Assembly: GCF_023276375.1 (NCBI RefSeq)
Contig: NZ_JALLPK010000003.1
Span: 62,001 to 126,000 of the forward strand
DNA length: 64,000 bases
Direction of reading: 5' to 3'
Origin: Halocatena marina
GTDB taxonomy: Archaea > Halobacteriota > Halobacteria > Halobacteriales > Haloarculaceae
Under the pieces are notes generated by a model that worked only from the letters and a program-made list of their open reading frames with translations, was not told where the DNA came from and did not search any database. Below, one piece after another: positions 9,492 through 20,640 of the stretch. How positions within the stretch are numbered: position 1 is the first letter of the stretch; each line of letters opens with the position of its first letter. The translations under genes and the position numbers were made by a program.

Positions 9492-9725
9492 TCAGGGTCG
9501 CGGCGGAATCCTCAGTTCGCCATCGACTTCGTAGAGATAGCCCTTCAAAAGCAGTTGTTTGATGTGGGCCCGTGCATCAGTCTGTTCGACATCTTGCTCT
9601 ATAAGATAGGTGATAGCATCCTTTTGGGTGATGCTCTGGTCATTCCCGGCCGCGTCGCGGTACTGCTCGATGTGGTTGAGTGCGTCTTCCTCACCGGAGC
9701 TGATCGGTGTCCGTGAATTCTCCAT
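9492..9725 (-). CDS. Conserved small haloarchaeal protein
   Basis: A 77-residue acidic protein from the ATG at 9725: an N-terminal charged stretch, ITQKDAITYLIEQ in the middle and HIKQLLLKGYLYEVDGELRI at the end. The layout (an ISQKDA-like helix followed by LLLKGYLYEV) recalls a small conserved haloarchaeal family that may adopt a winged-helix fold; I know no function. An upstream extension to 9818 has a less typical composition, so the internal ATG is preferred. Confidence 0.55.
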   Translation of the reverse strand: MENSRTPISSGEEDALNHIEQYRDAAGNDQSITQKDAITYLIEQDVEQTDARAHIKQLLLKGYLYEVDGELRIPPRP

Positions 9726-9895
9726 TGCAGGATGTATGTACGTCCCCAGAAATATATTCGCTGTCTCTCCGACGACTACATCGCCTGTACAGACCGTAAC
9801 CGAATCACGATGCGTCATCCGCGGAGGATTTCAATATCATCCATCCTGACCACATATTTGTTTCAAGACAGACAAATACGTAAGTGAAAATATTA

Positions 9896-10174
9896 TTACT
9901 CGACGCTATCAACCTCCTGAATACGCCCAATCATCGACCAAGTATCCTCATCTGGTCCCTTTCGGCCGACAAGAACGGATTCATTATCTTCACTCGACAC
10001 GATCCGAGATAGGTTTTGGTCATTTTCACGGGTCCCTTCTGCCTGAAATTCCTGCTGGAAAAACTCCGCCTTGGATATCTGGAATATTATTTGCGTTCCA
10101 TCGTGAAGTATTATCTTGACGGGACCAGGACTGAGGTTATGAATTCGTTTAGCAACGGGGTTGAGATCTGCCAT
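9896..10174 (-). CDS. Conserved small hypothetical protein
   Basis: A 92-residue intact ORF beginning MADLNPVAKRIHNLSPGPVKIIL, Gln/Glu-rich and predicted to be mainly beta with no membrane segment. The opening (A-R-I-H-x-L-S-P-G-P-V) resembles a haloarchaeal family of unknown function. It lies 170 bases beyond another small gene on the same strand. It could be a small Sm-like or barrel protein, but I have no motif to prove this. Confidence 0.5.
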   Translation of the reverse strand: MADLNPVAKRIHNLSPGPVKIILHDGTQIIFQISKAEFFQQEFQAEGTRENDQNLSRIVSSEDNESVLVGRKGPDEDTWSMIGRIQEVDSVE

Positions 10175-10463
10175 AAGCTACCTACAAGAGGGTATAGTAA
10201 ATCGTGTCGATTTGTGATAACTGGTATCATTGTTACTCGTTCACACTCCAACAGAATGTCTGGATTGGGGTTTATCTTCTTCGAAGATCTTCGCCAAACC
10301 TCTTGTAGTGAACGGAAGGATGCTGAGTTAGTCCGGACCCACTATAGTAATCCCGATGAGAAGCACATTCTGAAATCAAGAGCCGATCATCTCAATTCTC
10401 CGAGATAGGTGACAGATATATAATTCAAACTTTATGCTCCAGCGGTTCTACTGTTAAGAACCA

Positions 10464-11287
10464 ATGGTTTGGTCTGTCCGGCTCGATGACGAAGAGCACG
10501 AAACAGAGCAATCTAACGACGAAATTGAAGGTACTACCTGCCCAAGATGTGGTTCAGACAAAATTATCCAACAGTCTAGCCGAGGGGAGCGGATCTGTGA
10601 AGAGTGCGGGCTCGTCATTGAAGAGGACTTGGTAGATTCTGGCCCAGAGTGGCGGGCATTCAATCATCAAGAACGACAGGAAAAGTCCCGTGTCGGGGCC
10701 CCGACCACCAGCACAACGCATGATAAGGGTCTGACCACCCAGATCGACTGGAAAGACAAAGACGCGTATGGGCGAGCAATCTCGTCAAAGAAGCGGTCGC
10801 AAATGCACCGCCTACGGAAATGGCAGGAGTGAATCCGGACGAAGGATGCTGGGGAACGGAATCTCCAATTTGCGCTCAGCGAGATTGACCGGATGGCGAG
10901 TGCACTCGGTGTCCCGCGAGACGGTCGTGAGGTAACGAGTGTCATCTACCGCCGGGCATTGGATGAGGATTTGATTCGCGGACGGTCGAAGGCGTGGCCA
11001 CGGCTGCGCTCTATGCGGGCTGTCGGCAGGAAGGTATCCCGCGGTCACTGGAGGAGATAGCGGAGGTTTCACGTGTTGAACGCATCGAAATTATCGAAGA
11101 GACTGCTGATCCGTTACTGTCGGGCCGAGGACCATCCGGATTCGCTGCGACTGCGATTTATGCCGCCGCAATGTTCTGTAACGAGAAACGCACACAGCAC
11201 GAGGTATCGGACGTGGCGCAGGTGACCGAGGTGACTATTCGCAACCGATACCAAGAACAGATCGAGATGTTAGATATACATCACTAG
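10464..11287 (+). pseudogene. tfb: Transcription initiation factor IIB (TFB), broken
   Basis: Archaeal TFB recruits RNA polymerase to TBP-bound promoters. The N-terminal zinc ribbon is intact (CPRCGSDKI then CEECGLVIEEDLVD), as are the B-finger/linker region and part of the first cyclin repeat. A TGA at 10830-10832 replaces what other TFBs have as Arg (KWQ-E-stop-IRTKDA). A 4-base loss near 10987 (GGTCGAAGG where the expected protein GRSIEGVA needs GGTCGATCGAAGG) shifts the frame. The C-terminal part ([18 protein letters not shown]) then lacks about 45 residues between SRVER-EI and [11 protein letters not shown], the start of the second repeat. Three independent lesions show it is dead. Haloarchaea carry many TFBs, so the loss is tolerable. 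Confidence 0.85.
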
Positions 11288-11315
11288 AAATGGCTACGAA
11301 ATTCATCCGAGAGAC

Positions 11316-12788
11316 ATGATCAAACCCACAGCCGTCTCGGTACGCGACCTTGCGTGTGAAATTATGACTGGAGGGCAGACTCCTCTAAATTTCCTTGAGT
11401 CAGTTCTTGATCGTATTGAGGAAATCGATGAGTTGAACGCGTTTATTACGGTAACCGAAGAATCGGCACGGAACCGTGCTCAAATGGCCGACGGTGCAGC
11501 CGAACGTGGTGACGATCTCGGCCCACTCCATGGCGTGCCGGTCGAAATCAAGGACCTTCGGACTCGAAAGGCGAGGGTCCGGCATACGATGGGACTCGCA
11601 CCGTTGACTGATAACGTGGCCGACGACGATTCCATCACGGTTGAGCGGCTGGAAGCCGCAGGAGCAGTGGTCGTCGGAACGAGCAATACGCCAGCCCTCG
11701 GTCACATCATCAAGACGGAGAACAAGCTTGTCGGAGTGACTCCGACACCGTTCGACCATGACCGGTCCGCTGGTGGGTCTTCCGGAGGGTCTGTAGCGGC
11801 GCTTGCGGCCGGTGCGGTACCGCTCGCGACCGGATCAGACATCGGTGGCTCACTCCGAGTGCCCGCCTCCTGCTGTAACGTCGTCGGGCTGAAGCCGACG
11901 TTCGGACTCATCCCCGAGCGCGTCCCCCGTGATGGCTTTAATACACACTCTCCGTTTTTTGTTGGTGGACCAATGCCACGGACAGTCGAAGATACGGCGG
12001 TTTTGCTTGATGTCCTTGCGGGCCAAGATGACCGTGATCCATTAAGCGTTCCTCAACCAGAGACAGACTACACGGGAGCGACTGATCGACCAACTAATGA
12101 GCTATCAGTTGCGTATAGCCCGAATCTGGACTTGCAGCCGGTCTCACCGGTGGTGCGTGAAATGGTCGACGACGCTGTTACAGAGTTGGCGGCTGCTGGC
12201 GCTACTGTTGATACTGTCGACATCTCACTGCCGTCTTATGAGGACCTGTCGATGGCGTATGTCACACAGGTTGGCGTCTTTTTCAGTGCGTTCGCCAAAC
12301 ATCTCGGAGACCAATACGGCATCGACTTTGCGACCGCCGACGTCGAAGACACAGTACATTCGACGATTGCATTAGGAACGGAAACAGACGCTGCCACCGA
12401 CCGGTTACAGAACGTACCTCGCACTGCTGCATACGAGGAAATTCAGGACACATTGGCTGGCTACGATGTCCTCGTGACACCAACTCTTACTGTTCCACCA
12501 TACAGTAAGCGTCTCGCTGACGGCTATCCAACGGAGATTGACGGACACTCAGTGATGGGTGTCCCGACAGACGTCATGTTGACATGGGTGTTTAACATGA
12601 CCGGCCACCCTGTGGCATCAATTTCCGCCGGAATTACCGACGATGACCTCCCTGTTGGAGTGCAGATTGTTGGCCGACAATTCGCCGAGGAAGACATCCT
12701 GAGCGTCGTCTCTGCGATGGAGCGAGTCCAGCCCCGAACAGATCAGTATACTAACACGCAAATAGAGTGTCATTATTGGATAGTCTAG
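11316..12788 (+). CDS. Amidase-signature hydrolase
   Basis: A 490-residue intact member of the amidase signature family (amide hydrolysis; the GatA relatives). The Ser-cisSer-Lys triad is visible: K79 in GVPVEIKD, Ser in GGSSGGS (153-159) and the nucleophile S179 in TGSDIGGSLRVPA. The C-terminus ends with an unusual QIECHYWIV tail, possibly from a drifted stop. The substrate cannot be told; there is no GatB/C partner and no transporter beside it, and the closest architecture is a stand-alone aliphatic or aryl amidase. It follows the broken TFB by 28 bases. Confidence 0.85.
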   Translation: MIKPTAVSVRDLACEIMTGGQTPLNFLESVLDRIEEIDELNAFITVTEESARNRAQMADGAAERGDDLGPLHGVPVEIKDLRTRKARVRHTMGLAPLTDNVADDDSITVERLEAAGAVVVGTSNTPALGHIIKTENKLVGVTPTPFDHDRSAGGSSGGSVAALAAGAVPLATGSDIGGSLRVPASCCNVVGLKPTFGLIPERVPRDGFNTHSPFFVGGPMPRTVEDTAVLLDVLAGQDDRDPLSVPQPETDYTGATDRPTNELSVAYSPNLDLQPVSPVVREMVDDAVTELAAAGATVDTVDISLPSYEDLSMAYVTQVGVFFSAFAKHLGDQYGIDFATADVEDTVHSTIALGTETDAATDRLQNVPRTAAYEEIQDTLAGYDVLVTPTLTVPPYSKRLADGYPTEIDGHSVMGVPTDVMLTWVFNMTGHPVASISAGITDDDLPVGVQIVGRQFAEEDILSVVSAMERVQPRTDQYTNTQIECHYWIV

Positions 12789-13038
12789 TGTTCGGAGTTG
12801 CTTGGGAGCTTCTCGAAAGCCAAGATAGTACCTATATAGACTTTCACACGAAATACACGGAGGATCAGTCGAGCATCAAACAATTCCCCGATATCCTGGG
12901 AAGATAACTGTACAGGTCGCCCTGTTGATCGGGACTACTATCGGAGTCATGGTGAGATATTCACTAAGTGTAACAATTCCATCAATATTTGATTTCAGCA
13001 AATGGTTATAATGAACGGGGCACAACGTCTCAAGTACA
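12789..13038. promoter_or_regulatory. Intergenic region upstream of superoxide dismutase
   Basis: No gene seen. An AT-rich stretch at 12975-13010 before the sod start is the likely promoter region; a specific TATA box could not be fixed with confidence. Confidence 0.3.
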
Positions 13039-13649
13039 ATGTCCGAGCAATCCGATCCCGAACTGCCACCGCTCCCGTACGACTATGATGCACTCGAACC
13101 GCACATTTCCGAGCAAGTGTTGGCGTGGCACCACGATACCCACCATCAGGGTATGTGAATGGCCTGGATAGCGCCGAAAAGACGCTGGCGGAGAACCGCG
13201 AATCAGGCGACTTCGGTTCCTCCGGAAGCGCGATGCGCAGCGTCACTCACAACGGCTGCGGCCACTATCTCCACACGTTGTTCTGGAACAATATGTCGCC
13301 CAACGGCGGCGGCGAACCTTCCGGCGGTCTCCGTGAACGCATCGAAGACGATTTCGATTCCTACGAGGGCTGGAAAGGAGAATTCGAGGCTGCCGCGAGC
13401 GCCGCTGGTGGCTGGGCTCTCCTAGTGTACGATCCGGTCGCCAAGCAACTGCGCAACGTTGTGGTCGACAAGCACGATCAAGGCGCGCTCTGGGGCGCTC
13501 ATCCCGTCCTTGCGCTCGACGTCTGGGAGCATTCCTACTACTACGACTACGGCCCGGATCGGGGAAGCTTCATCAATGCTTTCTTCGAGGTCCTCGACTG
13601 GGAACACGCGACCGAGCAGTACGAGAAATCCGTCGATCACTTCGAATAA
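13039..13649 (+). pseudogene. sod: Fe/Mn superoxide dismutase, one-base frameshift
   Basis: The enzyme family removes superoxide in the cytoplasm. The start at 13039 reads [24 protein letters not shown] with the first metal His in [11 protein letters not shown]. One base is then missing in the following Gly codon (about 13150; GGTATGTGA where GGxTATGTGA would continue [10 protein letters not shown]). The rest is in the +2 frame: HNGCGHYLHTLFW, GGWALLVYD, ALDVWEHSYYYDYG with the C-terminal metal ligands, to the stop at 13649. All ligands exist, so either this is a very recent pseudogene or a sequencing error. Confidence 0.85.
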
Positions 13650-13797
13650 GATTATCCAGATCACCAGGTTGAGTAGGCGGCGTGCTTTGGAATCGTCCGA
13701 GACGGCAAAAAACCATCTCGTGATGACGAGGGAGCAGATCTCTCGAACCACTTTCCCTCGAGGCGGTTCACACTATAGCGCTCCACACATCAATGAG

Positions 13798-15874
<2,077 letters not shown>

Positions 15875-15878
<4 letters not shown>

Positions 15879-17221
15879 GATGTGAGGATGTCTTGGTAGG
15901 CCTCGAGTGTCCGCTCGACGTCGGCTTCAGTGTGCGCGTAGCTGAGGAACTGACTCTCGAACTGGTTCGGAGTGAGCAGTACGCCATGCTCGGCCATCGC
16001 GGGCCAGAACACCCGTTTCCACCGGTCGGTCGCACCGGCCGCGACATCAGCACCGGTTTTCGGACATGTCTCGAACCGTGGACAGTCGCTCCGTTGCTCG
16101 CAGCCGCTCTGGCAGTGATCTGTCATCTCTGGCGGAGCATCACGCGTGAAGAGCAGTTTGAACATTGAGTCCGTCCCGGCGACAGTGTAGGCAGGGGCGT
16201 GGTCTTCGACAATATCCTCCAACCCACCTCGAAGCTGCTCACCGAGCTCGTTCACGTGCCCGTACACGTCGTTCTCCTCAGCGTACCGGAGCGTTTCAAG
16301 TCCGGCGGCCATCGTCACCGGATGGCCGTTGAACGTCCCGGACTCGAACACCTCCCCAGTCGGCGTGAACCCCTGCATGATCTCGGCCCGGCCACCGATT
16401 GCCCCGACTGGGAATCCGCCCCCGACGATCTTTGCGAACGTCGTCAGGTCCGGCGTAATCCCGTACTTGCCCTGTGCGCACTCAAGACCGCCGACGCGGA
16501 AGCCCGTGATCACCTCGTCGAAGATCAAAAGCGCGTCAGATTCGTCACACAGATCCCGGAGCGTCTCGTGGTACCCTTCGACCGGGGTAACGATTCCGTG
16601 ATTGCCCAGTAGTGGCTCGGTGAGGACGGCCGCGATGTCATCGCCATGGCGCTTGAAGACACTCCTCACTGCCTGCTCGTCGTTGAACGGGACCGGCAGC
16701 GTCTGTTCGGCGAACGCCTGTGGAACGCCAGCGCTGCTTGGACGCGGTCGTTCTGGCGTGCCTTCGACAAGGAATGACTCGTGGCCGCCGTGGTACCCAC
16801 CTTGCATCACGACGATTTTCTCGCGTCCGGTGTGGCCGCGAGCCAGACGGACAGCGGCCGACGTTGCTTCGGTTCCGGAGTTGACGAAGCGAAGCGTCTC
16901 GACCGATTCGACGTGCGACGCGATGAATTCTGCGAGCTCGATCTCGAGTTCGGTTGGCGCACCGTACATCGGTCCCGCGGTTACCGCCTCCTCGATGGCT
17001 TCACGAACTGGCTCGGGGAGATCGTGACCAAGTAGTAAGGGCCCGTATCCCATGATGTAGTCGAGATATTTGGTTCCGTCTGCGTCAACGATGTGGCCCC
17101 CCTCACCGTGATCGACGAACGCTGGCGTCGGCTGCGGATCGGCCCGAACAGGCGAGTTCACACCGCCCACCAGCGAGGTAAGCGCGCGGTCGTACAACCG
17201 CTGTGAATGCGATCCCGTCAT
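15875..17221 (-). CDS. hemL: Glutamate-1-semialdehyde 2,1-aminomutase
   Basis: A 448-residue intact class III PLP enzyme that converts glutamate-1-semialdehyde to 5-aminolevulinate, the committed heme/cobalamin precursor. Seen are GGVNSPVRA (19-27), [15 protein letters not shown] (114-128), [10 protein letters not shown] (236-245) and K264 in [16 protein letters not shown] Cys-rich insert (C370, C374, C380, C386) near the C-terminus lies where bacterial HemL has none; I believe other haloarchaeal HemLs carry it but cannot check. Its ATG overlaps the stop of a 41-codon ORF, which itself abuts protoglobin, and its stop overlaps glyA. No hemA or hemB is nearby. A decayed N-terminal copy lies at 20200-20403. 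Confidence 0.92.
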
Positions 17222-17343
17222 TGTTCGATGTTACCCTGTTCGAATCTACTAACGTGTGCTATGGTGTCCGGCAGGCGTGCCAACCACTCTTGAAGCGACG
17301 CGGAGTGGTCCTCATGTTCGAGGATGTCATTCAAGCAGGACAT
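17218..17343 (-). CDS. 41-residue ORF packed between protoglobin and hemL
   Basis: The ATG at 17343 follows the protoglobin stop with no spacer, and its TGA overlaps the hemL ATG by four bases (ATGA). The 41 residues start [15 protein letters not shown] and contain [15 protein letters not shown], a plausible amphipathic helix; there is one Cys (residue 3) and the peptide is acidic. I recognise no family. The exact packing suggests translational coupling and a real product rather than a gap. In the decayed second copy of the module (20388-20443) a GTG again follows the protoglobin-like stop directly, and the frame ends in the same ATGA overlap with the hemL-like start, but only 15 codons remain. 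Confidence 0.55.
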   Translation of the reverse strand: MSCLNDILEHEDHSASLQEWLARLPDTIAHVSRFEQGNIEQ

Positions 17344-17931
17344 CTACCAGTCTTCCTCGGCGTAGGGGTAGCTCCAGAGCGCAACCTGTAGCGTGACGGA
17401 TTTAAACCACGCATGATACATCGCATTGACCTCTTCGGTACTGTGGTCACCGTCATCAAGGAAATCTCGAATCGTGGCGGTGATCGGGTAGATGAATGCG
17501 ATGACGTATCGGAGGTCGATGTTCGGCACGGCGTCGACGTCGTCAGTCTGGTTCTTCTTTGTTCGATGATGCCGTCGAGCGATCTCGAACTGGTAGTTCA
17601 GCCACTCTTCGTCGTACGGCGTGTCACAGGTATCCCGAATCCATTGTACGAATCGGTCACGCACACGGTCGAGATACTCATCAATTGGCTCTCCGTCGGG
17701 CTGGCTGAAATAATAGACGAGGAAGTCGTGATCGGCGACGAAGCCGTACCAGACATCAAGGATTTCGTCGCCCTGTGGTCCGAGAATGTCACCAGCTTCC
17801 TGAAGGTGCTCCTCGTCCTCCTCGGTGAACATCACGGTCTGCTTGAGTTGGTCGAACTCGTCCATACTGATCGGGGCCTCTTGGACTGAGTCTTCGCCCA
17901 TCGTGTAGCCGGGGATCTGGTCGTTGCTCAT
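17344..17931 (-). CDS. Protoglobin
   Basis: A 195-residue single-domain protoglobin, a heme protein that binds O2, CO and NO in archaea. Hallmarks are the N-terminal extension, WYGF (61-64, matching the distal Trp-Tyr of Methanosarcina protoglobin), the F helix with proximal His H121/H122 in ARRHHRTKKN and the conserved IDLRYVIAFIYPI and AMYHAWFKSV segments. No signalling domain is attached, so it is a sensor, scavenger or dioxygenase-like protein rather than a chemotaxis receptor. It leads a tight operon with a micro-ORF, hemL and glyA, and is divergent from an HxlR regulator. A decayed C-terminal copy lies at 20440-20640. Confidence 0.9.
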   Translation of the reverse strand: MSNDQIPGYTMGEDSVQEAPISMDEFDQLKQTVMFTEEDEEHLQEAGDILGPQGDEILDVWYGFVADHDFLVYYFSQPDGEPIDEYLDRVRDRFVQWIRDTCDTPYDEEWLNYQFEIARRHHRTKKNQTDDVDAVPNIDLRYVIAFIYPITATIRDFLDDGDHSTEEVNAMYHAWFKSVTLQVALWSYPYAEEDW

Positions 17932-18026
17932 CTGGAATCACCTCTATGGTGCTACTACGCTTGGGGCCTAAAATGAAGTAGTTATTTTGAAGGTAGTAGC
18001 TACGATAGAGTGAACCAGGTAGTCTC
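17932..18026. promoter_or_regulatory. Divergent promoter region with inverted repeat
   Basis: The 95-base gap between protoglobin (minus) and hxlR (plus) contains GCTACTAC (17951-17958) and its reverse complement GTAGTAGC (17993-18000), with another GTAG half-site between them. Symmetrical half-sites flanking both promoters suit autoregulation by the dimeric HxlR protein and co-control of the protoglobin-hemL operon. AT-rich sequence between the arms may hold the TATA boxes. Inference only. Confidence 0.55.
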
Positions 18027-18359
18027 ATGGGAACAGAATCAGAGACCGGACTTCCGGAACCGACCGAGTGGAGTGGCATCTGGGAAGTGCTCGGCTGTAA
18101 GTGGACGTTTCACATCCTGCGATTGCTCGCCCGCGGAGATGCACAGTTCAATCAGATCAAACACAGTATCGACGGGATACCGGCAAGTACCCTCTCGACC
18201 CGGCTCAAGAGCCTGCAGGAAGAGGACGTCGTCGTCCGAGCGGTCGATGAGTCAGCGACGCCTCCGACTGTCTCCTACTCGTTGACTGAGAAGGGTGACG
18301 AACTCGCCGGGATTATTACGCAGATCGAGGAACTCGAACAGCGGTATGCACACGACTGA
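18027..18359 (+). CDS. HxlR-family transcriptional regulator
   Basis: A 110-residue winged-helix protein of the HxlR type: GCKWTFHILRLLARGDAQFNQIKHSI forms the first helices and GIPASTLSTRLKSLQEEDVV the recognition helix and wing. HxlR proteins are redox- or aldehyde-responsive repressors or activators. There is one Cys (about residue 24) before the HTH, in a position used for redox sensing in some relatives. It is divergent from protoglobin-hemL and convergent with a decayed MFS exporter, both plausible targets. Confidence 0.9.
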   Translation: MGTESETGLPEPTEWSGIWEVLGCKWTFHILRLLARGDAQFNQIKHSIDGIPASTLSTRLKSLQEEDVVVRAVDESATPPTVSYSLTEKGDELAGIITQIEELEQRYAHD

Positions 18360-18594
18360 CTACAGTTGTTCCGTGCTATGGTCGTGGAGAAACGTTCGAT
18401 GACGCCAGTTCTGTGACGGAACACGAACTGTTTGCTACTCGCCGACTACGCCACCTCGCCAGCGATGATTCCAGCTTGAGTTCGGTACGATCCGGCTCGA
18501 TTTCTGCTCAAAGCCTGTCTCAGCCCTCCATTGAGCTAGAACGAATGGGGCGCCGGCAGCGTCTGGAAGCCGGACGTTCTCGATCAGTCTGTCG
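18360..18594. other. Gap with a short repeat shared with 23600-23640
   Basis: No gene. The stretch 18440-18478 (CTCGCC...CAGCGATGATTCCAG) closely resembles 23602-23642 (CTCGCTGGCTACGC...CAGCGATGATTCCAG) at the end of the DoxX-like ORF, so a small fragment of that region is probably duplicated here. Confidence 0.4.
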
Positions 18595-20038
18595 TTGGAT
18601 CGGGCATCTCTGAACTGGCGTCCCTCGCAGTGGCGAACTGCGGGATATTGAAGGCACAGTAGAGTGCGATACTGCCAACGAGTGCGGAGACGACGAATGC
18701 GGCTGAAAGGCCGTGTGAGAGAGCCTCGGCCGCCCCAGTCGGGGCAGTATCAGCTTTAAACAGTGCGCGTTGGAGGTCACCAAGGGTCGAAACGCCGGGA
18801 ACGGCCGCCAGTTGACTGCGAATGAGTGCGTTCATGATAAATCCAATCATGGACACACCGATCGCCCCACCGAGTTGGCGAAAGAACTGCTGCGAGGAGG
18901 TTGCGAGCCCCATCTGTTCCGACCTGAGGTGATTCTGGATTACGGTAAGTAAGGGCGGCGTCACTGTGCCCATCCCAAAGGCGACGAGTACAATGACCAC
19001 GAGTGACGTCGCTGGCGTCCAGAACGCCGCGGCAACGAAGCTACCCACGATACACGCAGACCCGATAATCGAGAGCCGACGTTAACCAACTCGCTCGGTG
19101 GCTCGTCCCGAGAGGAAACTCATTCCGGACCATCCGATCGAAATCGGAACGACGGCGATCGCTGAACTGTTCGCGCCACCGTGGATGCTCTGGACGAACA
19201 GTGGGATGTACGTCAGCTCGGCGAACACGACGGAGCTCGTGAGGAACCCGGCAGTGATGGTTGCGACGAACACCCGATCACCGAACAACGAAAGCGGAAT
19301 GATCGGTTCGCTCGTACGGCGCTCGGCTACGCAAAATCCGATGAGGGCGACGATACTGGCTGCCATAGCGACGCCAGCAATAACGGGGTGGGTTTAGCAA
19401 CTCGAGACCGAATAGTAGTGTGCCGACGCCAATTGCGATGGCAAGTGCGCCAGCGTAATCGATGTGTCCGTCGGCTTCGACCGTCATTCTTCGAGGGTGG
19501 TTGCGATGAACGCTACCGCGATGATCCCAATCGGAACATTCACGTAAAACACCCATCGCCAGCCGACTGTGGTGACGATTACGTAGCCGAGGGGTGGCCC
19601 GAGTACGCTCGCTATTCCCTAGATTGAACTCCCCAATCCGATTGCTTGGCCACGCCGCTCTGGCGGGTAGATCACGCCGAGGATAGTGTATGGAAGCGCG
19701 AGCATCGCGCCGCCGCCGATCCCCTGTACTGCACGGAAGGCGGTGAGTTCGGTCATACTCCCGGCGGCTCCCGAGAGGACGCTACCGGCCACAAATGTGA
19801 ATATCCCAACGTAAAAGAGCCGCTTCCTGCTGTAGGCGTCGGCAAGGCGACCGAACAGCGGCATCGTCACTGCTGCGAAGAGCATGTAGGTGGTGAAGAC
19901 CCACGAATAGAGTTCGAGCCCATCGAGTGAGGGGACGACTGTTGGCATCGCGGTTGTCACGACGGTCCCGTCGACGGCAGCGAGGAATATTCCGAGCAGG
20001 ACACCAACAGTCACAAATCGCCGTTCCCGTTCGTCCAC
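18595..20038 (-). pseudogene. DHA2-type multidrug MFS exporter, broken
   Basis: A 14-helix EmrB/QacA-like drug:H+ antiporter. N-terminus (19619-20038): MDERERRFVTVGVLLGIFLAAVDGTVV with motif D1-like LAAVDGTVVTTAMPTV and motif A GRLADAYSRKR. It stops at a TAG (about 19619) where GSSI-x-GIAS should continue. Further pieces (19280-19600, 19082-19366, 18584-19048) supply helices 5-14 in shifted frames, including LTYIPLFVQSIHGG and SSQQFFRQLGGAIGVS. At least one nonsense codon and two or three indels make it non-functional. HxlR regulators commonly sit beside such exporters. Confidence 0.85.
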
Positions 20039-20199
20039 GAACTACACCTTTTCGCCATCGGGATTGGTATTCAACCGGTAGCTAGTAAGACTATCCATAG
20101 CGAGGATACTTGATTCGGCTACTTTAACGATAGCCTTCTGGGTTAGTGTACTATCCTGAAGATTGGTGGAAGAGGCGGTATGTAAGAGCCAGTCGAGAA

Positions 20200-20403
20200 C
20201 GAAGGATAGTGGTCCGTACCCCCTGATGTAGTCACAGTACCGATTACCGCCGGTATCGACGATGTCGCCGCCTTCACCGTGAGCAACAGATGCTCACGTT
20301 GGCTGTGGATCAGCGCGCACCGGTGAACCGACACCGCCGACCAACGACTCGAGTGCGCGATCGTACAGTCGGGACGGGGGCTGTCGTTTCGATCTTGTGT
20401 CAT
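20200..20403 (-). pseudogene. hemL N-terminal remnant (second copy)
   Basis: After a frameshift the minus strand reads RLYDRALESLVGGVGSPVR followed by ADPQPT, a stop, then HGEGGDIVDTGGNRYCDY and YGPLS. This aligns with residues 8-62 of the intact HemL at 15875-17221, after which similarity ends. It sits downstream of a protoglobin remnant in the same order and orientation as the intact module. Confidence 0.85.
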
Positions 20404-20439
20404 ATTCTCTTTTCACGGTGGTCTCTGAAGCCGCTGCTG

Positions 20440-20640
20440 AAATCCACTTACCAATCTCCGTCGTGTACGTAGAGGGAAGCTCCAGAGCGTCACCTGAAGC
20501 ACGACAGCTTTGAACTATGCATGATACATCGCGTCAACCTCGTCGGTACTCATTCGTCGTCGAGGAAGTCTCAAATCGTTCCGGTAATCGGATAGAGCAA
20601 CTCGAACGGTGGTACGCCCACGATGACCTACCGACTACAG
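20440..20640 (-). pseudogene. Protoglobin C-terminal remnant (second copy)
   Basis: Frames on the minus strand give YPITGTI, a stop, DFLDDE, then sequence matching AMYHAWFKSV and LQVALWSYPY of the intact protoglobin, ending in Asp-Trp-stop exactly as the intact gene does. Frameshifts and stops are numerous. With the hemL remnant it forms a decayed twin of the protoglobin-hemL cassette. Confidence 0.75.

Noticed and set aside
13650-13797. A gene between sod and the membrane protein
   Set aside because: Short overlapping frames only, with no motif; probably a 3' intergenic region.
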